From positions 124,001 through 188,000 of the forward strand of contig CAWKCV010000004.1 in assembly GCA_963848205.1 (NCBI GenBank): 64,000 bases of DNA, read 5' to 3'. This stretch comes from BOG-908 sp963848205 (lineage in GTDB: Bacteria; Pseudomonadota; Alphaproteobacteria; Acetobacterales; Acetobacteraceae). The notes under the pieces are model-generated. The model was not told the origin of the DNA. It searched no databases and saw only the letters and a list, made by a program, of their open reading frames with translations. Positions 35,961-42,900 of the stretch are shown piece by piece (position 1 is the first letter of the stretch; every line of letters starts with the position of its first letter). The translations under genes and the position numbers were made by a program.

Positions 35961-36409
35961 CCGACCACGCGCAGCCACTCCGCCCGGCCGAGCAATCCAC
36001 GCCCGAACAGCACCATCGGTAACGTCAGCACACAACAGGCGAACATGAATTCAAGCATGAATTTCGCCGTGCCGTCACAGCTGCGCCCATAGCACGGCAG
36101 AAAAACGCCGGCGCCCAGCAGGATGGTTACCGGCAACGCTGCCGCCACGACGCTCCAGACGAGCATGCGAAACAACCCTATTGCGCCTGCGCTACGGCGC
36201 ACGAGCACGACACGCCGGAACATCTCGAGCGCGATGGCGGCCACGAAGGCAGCGGTAAAGGCGACGGTGATGCCGGAGCTGCTGTCACCGCCGGCCAGCA
36301 CGAACAATGCAATGATGGTCGCGCTGATCAGGATCAGCGAAGGCACCGCGACGCCCACGCCGAAGCGCACAACGTCGGAGAAGCCTACCTGCAGTCGAGC
36401 GTCTGTCAC
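35957..36409 (-). CDS. Small polytopic membrane protein, unknown
   Basis: 150 residues with four hydrophobic segments (about 19-40, 48-63, 83-105 and 120-138). No recognised domain. Two cysteines in FLPCYGRSCDGTAKF lie between helices 3 and 4 and could form a disulfide if exported. The ATG overlaps the stop of the 333-residue gene upstream, so the two are a coupled pair. It converges on ilvC with a four-base overlap. The pairing with a larger protein of unknown function recalls toxin-immunity pairs, but nothing proves it. Confidence 0.6.
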   Translation of the reverse strand: MTDARLQVGFSDVVRFGVGVAVPSLILISATIIALFVLAGGDSSSGITVAFTAAFVAAIALEMFRRVVLVRRSAGAIGLFRMLVWSVVAAALPVTILLGAGVFLPCYGRSCDGTAKFMLEFMFACCVLTLPMVLFGRGLLGRAEWLRVVG

Positions 36410-37407
36410 GCGCGGTGAACTGCAGACACGTGAAACGTAAACAGCTTCAGGATGCGCTGGATTTCGCCCCTGCGCTCGGGATCGTCAGTCGCTTCCTTGG
36501 TCAGGAAATATATGCCCGGGGGAATCGTGGCCCGCCCGACCGACTGGCCGCTGATGAACATATGCAGCCTGGTCTGCGTGGCCTTCGCCCGGCGCTGGGC
36601 GGCTTCCCCGATCTGTGCGTAGCGTTCGGCCAAAGCGGCGCGCCGTGAGGCAGCGACGGCACTTTCGGCGTCGCGTCCCGTATTGAGCACGCGTGCCGCA
36701 TCGCCCGCGGCGCGGTCCGCCGTGCTGGCCGAACTCGCCACCCGCGCGGCAATTTCCGCGCCGTCGAGCACGACCTTGCCGATGCCCCATATCGCATCCG
36801 GCAGCGTCGCCAATGTCGCCAGGCAGCGCGGATAGAACGTCGCGTGCTTGATATTGTCCGCAGTCTTGTCGGCGCCCGCAATCTCGCTGACATAGGCCGC
36901 ACCATCCATCACGAGCAGAGCAGCGCCGCCGATCAGTGCCACCGCGCCCAGCACCTCCAACGGCCCGAAACTCATCAGCACCAGGGATGCGCCGATGCCG
37001 AGCGCATCCACGGCGACACCCAGCCCATCCATCCGGCGCTCCTTGGTGCCGAATGCATTGGTCCAAACGCGCGCAAATCCGTTTTCGATTGCGTGACCGG
37101 CGTATTTCGCCTCGGCCACGACCTTGGTGCTCGCGACATTCCACATGTGGGAAAACCACTCGGTGATGCCGCCGCCATTATCCGGTGGCGGTGCCGTCAC
37201 CGGCGGAATGCCGGCGAATTCGAACACGATGATTTCGCCGAAACCCTCATTGTCATAATGCGGCTTGCGAATGGTGTAGAGCTTGCCGCCGGCAATCCAG
37301 GCCACGCCGAACCCTGGTCCCAGAACGCTATCGGAGAACTTGCAAAGATTGTTCGAGGCGTCGCCGGGATCGGTGAAGGGGCCCCAGACCGGTGAGACAA
37401 TCCCCAT
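36406..37407 (-). CDS. Unknown 333-residue protein with central hydrophobic hairpin
   Basis: No family recognised. About 65 N-terminal residues look like a small beta-rich module (VAWIAGGKLYTIRKPHYDNEGFGEIIVFEF). A Pro/Gly linker (PPVTAPPPDNGGG), an amphipathic region and two adjacent hydrophobic stretches (LGVAVDALGIGASLVLMSFG and LGAVALIGGAALLVMDGAAYV) follow, then a long Ala-rich, probably coiled-coil stretch (about 215-290) and a basic C-terminus. No signal peptide is visible. The layout resembles pore-type or delivered effectors more than a metabolic enzyme, but this is a guess. Its stop overlaps the membrane protein gene downstream. Confidence 0.6.
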   Translation of the reverse strand: MGIVSPVWGPFTDPGDASNNLCKFSDSVLGPGFGVAWIAGGKLYTIRKPHYDNEGFGEIIVFEFAGIPPVTAPPPDNGGGITEWFSHMWNVASTKVVAEAKYAGHAIENGFARVWTNAFGTKERRMDGLGVAVDALGIGASLVLMSFGPLEVLGAVALIGGAALLVMDGAAYVSEIAGADKTADNIKHATFYPRCLATLATLPDAIWGIGKVVLDGAEIAARVASSASTADRAAGDAARVLNTGRDAESAVAASRRAALAERYAQIGEAAQRRAKATQTRLHMFISGQSVGRATIPPGIYFLTKEATDDPERRGEIQRILKLFTFHVSAVHRA

Positions 37408-37728
37408 TCGCTTTGGGCTCCGGCAAAAGGCTCGCCCGACTGCAAGCCTACGGACAAGGAAAGCGACCCACCGGCGGATGGTTCCCTCCCGGATCGAATA
37501 CAGCCGTGGGCGCCCGGCTTCTCCCGCTCACGCGCCCGCAATTCGACCCTCAAAGCCACACCTTGTGGCCAATCCGCGCGCCCCGCAGCCTCATTACCGA
37601 AAAAAAAGTCGACGGACTCAACCTTTCATGGCCATAGAGGCAGGCGTTTCAGACATGCGTCCCCCGGGGAGGCATTTGTGGCCGACGCGCCCCCGATCCA
37701 CTCTAGTTATAAGAAGTATGGAGACCCT
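37408..37728. other. Intergenic region without a supportable gene
   Basis: About 320 bases between the divergent unknown gene and the His-rich gene. Short open frames exist on both strands, but none has a convincing ribosome site or recognisable product. It should carry promoters for both directions; GGAGACCCT before 37729 is a plausible ribosome site. Confidence 0.4.
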
Positions 37729-38022
37729 ATGAAGCTCCCCCTGATGAGCGCCGCCTTCGTGGCCACAGCCCTGTTCGCCGCCCCCGTGATGGCGCAGACC
37801 CCCGCGCCGGCCACGCCGGATGCGACTGCTCCCGCCGCTTCCACGCCCGACACCTCGGCTCCCGCCGCTGATTCCAGCATGGCGCCGAAGAAGATGAGCC
37901 ACCACCACAGCCATCACCACAGCAGCCATCATCACCACGCCAAGAAGGCCGCCAGCAGCGACGCCGCCGCCACACCGGCGCCGGACGCTTCCGCTCCGCC
38001 GCCCGCCGACGCGCCGAAGTAA
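37729..38022 (+). CDS. His-rich exported low-complexity protein
   Basis: 97 residues. A clear signal peptide (MKLPLMSAAFVATALFAAPVMA, cut before QTPAP) is followed by Pro/Ala/Thr-rich sequence. A cluster of ten histidines (HHHSHHHSSHHHH) suggests metal binding in the periplasm, and another Ala/Pro-rich tail follows. No domain recognised. A strong hairpin follows the stop. Members of such families are often metal-inducible, but nothing here shows regulation. Confidence 0.75.
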   Translation: MKLPLMSAAFVATALFAAPVMAQTPAPATPDATAPAASTPDTSAPAADSSMAPKKMSHHHSHHHSSHHHHAKKAASSDAAATPAPDASAPPPADAPK

Positions 38023-38042
38023 GCAGCTTCTCCGCTCCGATA

Positions 38043-38069
38043 CCGGCCGCCACCCAGTGTGGCGGCCGG
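38043..38069 (+). terminator. Strong hairpin after the His-rich gene
   Basis: Arms CCGGCCGCCAC and GTGGCGGCCGG with a five-base loop, 20 bases after the stop codon. Only a weak T-run (CTTTGT) follows. Confidence 0.6.
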
Positions 38070-38106
38070 CCCGGCCGGCTTTGTAGCCAGCCGCCAATCG
38101 CCTTCA

Positions 38107-38135
38107 TTGTTTCTCGAAGCCGGTTTGGCTATACT
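38107..38135 (+). promoter_or_regulatory. Probable promoter of leuA
   Basis: TTGTTT, a 17-base spacer, then TATACT. A start six to seven bases later would fall on the ATG of the putative leader peptide at 38142. Confidence 0.55.
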
Positions 38136-38141
38136 CCCAAA

Positions 38142-38228
38142 ATGATCGCGTCCGGACCTCTCGGCATTTCGCCGTGGCATTGCGCCACCGGCCTCGCCGC
38201 GTCCTCGCTCCGACTTATCGCCCCCTGA
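38142..38228 (+). CDS. Putative leuA leader peptide
   Basis: 28 codons, MIASGPLGISPWHCATGLAA followed by SSLRLIAP. It sits between the predicted promoter and a large hairpin, and its stop codon lies inside the first arm of that hairpin. Leu/Ile codons near its end (SLRLIA) fit control by branched-chain amino acid supply, though the run is weaker than in classic leu leaders. If transcription begins at the ATG the peptide is leaderless, as known for trpL of Sinorhizobium. Functional status is inferred only from position. Confidence 0.4.
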   Translation: MIASGPLGISPWHCATGLAASSLRLIAP

Positions 38229-38263
38229 ACGGTCATGCCGGCATCGTGCCGGCTCGTTCAGGG
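38223..38263 (+). promoter_or_regulatory. Hairpin of a possible attenuator upstream of leuA
   Basis: Outer arms CCCTGAACG and CGTTCAGGG are perfect. Within them, two GCCGGC copies can each self-pair or pair with one another. The outer arm overlaps the end of the leader peptide frame. No T-run follows, so termination is not certain. Confidence 0.5.
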
Positions 38264-38328
38264 CCACTCCGGCCATCGCGCCGGCTTCGATAAGCACAGC
38301 GCCAGAACGACGAGGAAGGACCTTCCCC

Positions 38329-39909
38329 ATGCCCATCGACCACCCGAGTTTCGGCCGTCTCGACGACGACCGCGTCATCGTGTTCGACACGACGCTGCGT
38401 GACGGCGAGCAATCGCCCGGCTTCTCGATGAACCTCGAGGAGAAACTACGCCTCGCCCACGCGATCGCCGATCTCGGCGCCGACGTCATCGAGGCGGGCT
38501 TCCCCATCGCGTCTCCCGGCGACTTCGAAAGCGTGGACGCCATCGCCCGCGCCGTCCGCAAGCCGGTCATCTGCGGCCTTGCCCGCTCCGCGCCCGGCGA
38601 CATCCTGCGTGCGGCGGAGGCTGTGCGCCATGCCGAGCGCCCGCGCATCCACACCTTCATCAGCACCAGCCCGCTGCACATGAAATACAAACTGCGCATG
38701 GAGCCCGATGCGGTGCTCGAAGCCGTCACCGCCTCGGTCACGCTCGCGCGCCAGCACACGGCCGACGTCGAATGGTCGGCCGAGGATGGCAGCCGCACCG
38801 AGCCCGATTTCCTGGCCCGCTGCGTAGAAGCCGCCATCGCCGCGGGTGCCACTACCATCAACATCCCCGATACCGTCGGCTACGCATTGCCCGAGGATCT
38901 CACACGCATCTTCACCGATCTGCGCAATCGCGTGCCGGGTGCCGACACGGTGGTGTTCTCCGCCCACAACCACAACGATCTGGGTCTCGCCGTCGCCAAC
39001 ACCATCGCAGCATTGCGCGCCGGCGTGCGCCAGGTCGAATGCACCATCAACGGCATCGGCGAACGCGCCGGCAACGCCGCGCTGGAAGAAATCACCATGG
39101 CGCTGCGCACCCGGCCGGACGCCGTGCCGGTGCGCACCAACATCACCAGCGAATACATCCTGCGCACGTCACGGCTTCTCTCGACCATCACCGGTTTCGA
39201 CGTGCAGCCCAACAAGGCCATCGTCGGCCGCAACGCGTTTGCGCATGAGAGCGGCATCCACCAGGACGGCATGCTGAAAAACGCACAGACCTACGAGATC
39301 ATGACACCCGAAAGCGTCGGCTGGACGAAAACCCACCTCGTCATGGGCAAACATTCCGGCCGCGCCGCCTTCCGCGACAAGCTCGCGACACTCGGCTACG
39401 CCGACCTCGGCGACAACGTGCTCAACGACGCATTCCGCCGCTTCAAGGACATCGCCGACCGCAAGAAGATCGTCTACGACGAAGACATCGTGGCGTTGGT
39501 GGACGACGAAGTCGGCCGCGACCACACGCGCATCCGCTTCATCGATCTCGACGTCCGCTCAGGTTCGCGCGGCCCCGCACGCTGCGAACTCACGCTCGAA
39601 ATCGACGGCACGCAAGCCACCGCGACCGAGACGGGCGACGGCCCGGTGGACGCCACCTTCCGCGCCATCCGCACACTCTTCCCGCACGAAGCAACGCTCG
39701 TGCTGTTCAGCGTCGGCGCCGTCACCGAAGGCACGGATGCGCAGGCGAAAACCACGGTGCGCCTGCAGGAAGATGGCAAGATGGTCGATGGGCAGGGAGC
39801 GGATACGGACACGATCGTCGCGTCGGCACGCGCGTATGTTCATGCATTGAACAAGCTGATGGTCAAGCGGCTGCGGACGGAGCCTAAGGAAGTAAGTCTT
39901 CTTTTCTGA
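38329..39909 (+). CDS. leuA: 2-Isopropylmalate synthase
   Basis: Committed step of leucine synthesis: condenses acetyl-CoA with 2-ketoisovalerate. It has 526 residues: an N-terminal TIM barrel with FDTTLRDGEQSPG and the metal-binding AHNHNDLGLA, and a C-terminal allosteric domain (about 395-510) that binds leucine. GAGGAAGG lies nine bases before ATG 38329. The last residues (KEVSLLF) are read from the palindromic element, so the native C-terminus may be shorter or altered. Confidence 0.97.
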   Translation: MPIDHPSFGRLDDDRVIVFDTTLRDGEQSPGFSMNLEEKLRLAHAIADLGADVIEAGFPIASPGDFESVDAIARAVRKPVICGLARSAPGDILRAAEAVRHAERPRIHTFISTSPLHMKYKLRMEPDAVLEAVTASVTLARQHTADVEWSAEDGSRTEPDFLARCVEAAIAAGATTINIPDTVGYALPEDLTRIFTDLRNRVPGADTVVFSAHNHNDLGLAVANTIAALRAGVRQVECTINGIGERAGNAALEEITMALRTRPDAVPVRTNITSEYILRTSRLLSTITGFDVQPNKAIVGRNAFAHESGIHQDGMLKNAQTYEIMTPESVGWTKTHLVMGKHSGRAAFRDKLATLGYADLGDNVLNDAFRRFKDIADRKKIVYDEDIVALVDDEVGRDHTRIRFIDLDVRSGSRGPARCELTLEIDGTQATATETGDGPVDATFRAIRTLFPHEATLVLFSVGAVTEGTDAQAKTTVRLQEDGKMVDGQGADTDTIVASARAYVHALNKLMVKRLRTEPKEVSLLF

Positions 39910-39930
39910 AGAAGAAGCAAAAGACTTTTG
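39889..39930 (+). repeat. Palindromic element copy overlapping the end of leuA
   Basis: AAGGAAGTAAGTCTTCTTTTC then TGAAGAAGAAGCAAAAGACTTTTG. The leuA stop codon (TGA, 39907-39909) is the turn of the hairpin. Confidence 0.88.
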
Positions 39931-39960
39931 CTCCGCTATCGCGTGCTTGCGATAGCGGAG
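39931..39960. terminator. Bidirectional hairpin between leuA and the giant repeat gene
   Basis: Arms CTCCGCTATCGC and GCGATAGCGGAG, 12 bp perfect, six-base loop. It lies between two convergent genes and is a symmetric version of the accessory module that follows other copies of the element. Confidence 0.7.
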
Positions 39961-39967
39961 CGTCTCG

Positions 39968-42900
39968 TCAGCCTTTCGAGACGACCATCAGATCCGGCAT
40001 CGCGTAGCCCGTATCCAACGAACCACCCGCCAGCGTCGCGGGCGCGGCACCTTGCGCCACGATGTCGATGGTCAGACCAGCCACGTTGGCGAAATCGCTC
40101 GCGATGTGGATCGCCTGGCCGGTCAGCGGCGTGCTGCCGTTATAGGCGATCGTGTAGGTGCCGCTCTCCGACCCGCCCGCCAGCGGCCCGAAATTGCCTG
40201 CCTTCACGCCCGAACCGGACAGCGCCTTCGTGGTGATCGAGGCACCGTTCACGCTCGTCTGCAACGCGCCGCGCAGCAACGTGTCGGTCGTGGGGCCCAC
40301 ATTCTCGATCACGAAACTTGCCGTCCCGTGCGCGGCAATCGCGATCGTCAGCGTGCCGCCAACCGAGCTGATCGTGGTGCCGTTCACGCCGACCACCGCG
40401 AGCTGCGTGCCGTTCGCGTCGATCGTGCCCGTCACACCCTTGAACGGGTTGTATGTGTTGCCGGTGCCCGCCGCCGTGTTGTTGTAGTCGCCCGTCACCG
40501 TCAGCGTCGTGCCGGAGGTGTTCAGGTCGCCGCCGGCCGAAGTCAGTGTCGCCAGCGTGCTGTTGCCCGCGCCCACCGCCGTCGCAATCGTCGCGTGGCT
40601 CGACGTGCCGCCCACACTCAGCGAACCGCCGGTCAGCGCCGCCGTGTCGGTGAACGTGCCGCTATCGAGGATCAGCCCGGTATTGGCCAGCCCGCCGCTG
40701 AACGCCAGCGTGGTGTTGGACGCCACCGAGATGGTGCCGCTATTGGCCACCGCGGCCGATATCGTGCCCACGCCCTTGGCCGTGCTCTCGAACAGGCCGG
40801 TATTGGTGAACGTGCCGGTGCCGTCCAGCGTCGCCGCACCCGTCACGTTGAACGTGCCTGCGAAACTCACGGACGTTCCCAGATCGAGCGTCGCCTTGCT
40901 CAGCAGCGCGATGTTGCTCACCGAGAGCGTGGTCTTGGTGCCCAGCGTTGTCGCACCGCCGATGGCGAGCGTGCCGGTGCCCGTCACCGCGCCGTTGACC
41001 GTATCGGTCGAAGCGAGATCGAGCGTGCCGCCCACCGCCGTCAGCGTGCCGTTGTCGGTGAACTTCGAGGCGATCGTGCCGAAGCCCGACACCACGGAAC
41101 CGGGCGCCGAGTTGAACCCATACGGCTTGAACGAACCGCCACCCAACGCGACCGTGCCGTAGTTGGTGACGATCTTCTTGCTCGCAAAAGCACGCCCGGC
41201 CAGCACCTGCAATTCGCCCGTTTTAGTAATCGTGGTGAGATCGGTCTCGATCGCCACGCCGCCGAAGCTGATCTCCGAGCCGGTGCCCGACAGCACCACG
41301 TTGGCCGCCAGCGAGACCACCGCGTGGCCGTTGAAATTCAGCGTGGCCGCACTCGCATTGGCCAGCGCCTCATACGTGCCGCCGCTCAGCGTGCCTGCGC
41401 TGCTGTCGTTTGTCAGCGTGCCGCCGCCTTCGGAGACCAGCGTGCTGCCGCCCAGCGCCGCGATGGTGCCGGTGCTGGTGTTGGTCAGCACCACATTGCG
41501 CAGATCGAGCCCGCCCGAGCCGGACGCGATGAGCTGCCCGCTATTGGTAAATGCGGCGCCCGTGTTGAGATACAGCCTGTTGCTCTGATTGGCGTTGAAC
41601 ACACCGCCGTTCTCGACCACCAGGCCGGAGTTGTTGCCGAAATTGCCGGACAGATCGAAAATGTTGCTGACGTTGTCGAGTATGTTGCCCGAGGACGTCG
41701 CGGCGAAATAGTTGTCGTAACCCTCGTTGGAGGTGGTGATCGTGCCGTTGCCGGTGAGAGTCAGCGTCGGGCTCGCGACGTAGAACGCTGTGGAATTGGC
41801 GACTGAATCGAGCGTGATGGTGCCGGTATTGTCCAGCCCGCCCAGCAGGAAGAGGCTGTTGTTGTTGTCGATCTGGATGGCGGCACTCGTGGTGATCGTG
41901 TTGGAGAGGCCGTTCAGCGTGCCGCCATTGCTGTAGAAGCCGCCGCCTGCGCCGCTCGTCAGAACGCCACCGGCGATGGTGGCGCCGCCGTTGAGCACGA
42001 TACCGCCCGCGCCCGTCGCTGCGACCGTTCCCACGCTGCCATTGCTGATCGTCGTGTTGCCGTCGATCACGATGCCGCCGGTGCTCGTCTCCTCCACCAG
42101 ACCGTTATTGGTGAAGCTCTCGCCGAGATTGAGCGTCAGCGCATGCGTCTGGTTGTCGTTCACCGTCGCGTTGTTGATGAACGCAAGCTGCCCGTTGCCG
42201 AAATTGCCCGAGATGTTGAGCGTGTTGTTGACGTTGTCGAGCGTGTAGCCCGCGGCGGCGCCCTGGAAATAATTGTCGCTACCCTCGTCCGAGGTGGTGA
42301 TGACACCGCCGCCGGTGAGCGTGAGCGTCGGGCTGTCGATGAGGAAGCCAGTGCTGTTGGCCGTGGAGTCGAGCGTGATGGTGCCGGAGTTTATCAGCGT
42401 GCCCAGCACGTGGAGGGAATTGTTGTTGTCCACCTGGATGGCGGCGCTGGTGGTGATGGCGCTCGCGGCGCCGTTCAGCGTGCCGCCATTGCTGTAGAAA
42501 CCGCCGCCCGTTCCGCTCGTCAGGATGCCGCCCAGGATGGTGGCGTTGCCATTGAGCGTGATGCCGCCGGTGCCGGTGGCGGCGATAGTGCCGCCGCCAT
42601 TGCTGATCGTGGTGTTGCCGTCGACGACGATGCCGCCGGTGCCGGTCTCTTCCACCAGCGCGTTGTTGATGAAGCTCTCGCCGAGATTGAGCGTGAGCGC
42701 GTGCGTCTGGTTGGCGTTCAGAGTGCCGCCATTGGTGAAGGCCAACTGGCCATCGCCGAAATTGCCCGACAGGTCGAGCGTGTTGTTGACATTGACGAGC
42801 GTGTAGCCCGCCTGCGCGCCTTCGAAGTAGTTGTCGTTACCCTCGTCGGTGCTGGTGATCACGCCACCGCCAGTCAGGGTCACCGTGCCGCTGTCGATGA

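Noticed and set aside
39931..39960. Small RNA gene from the perfect 12-bp hairpin
   Set aside because: No promoter is visible; its place between convergent genes and its similarity to the repeat's accessory module fit a terminator.
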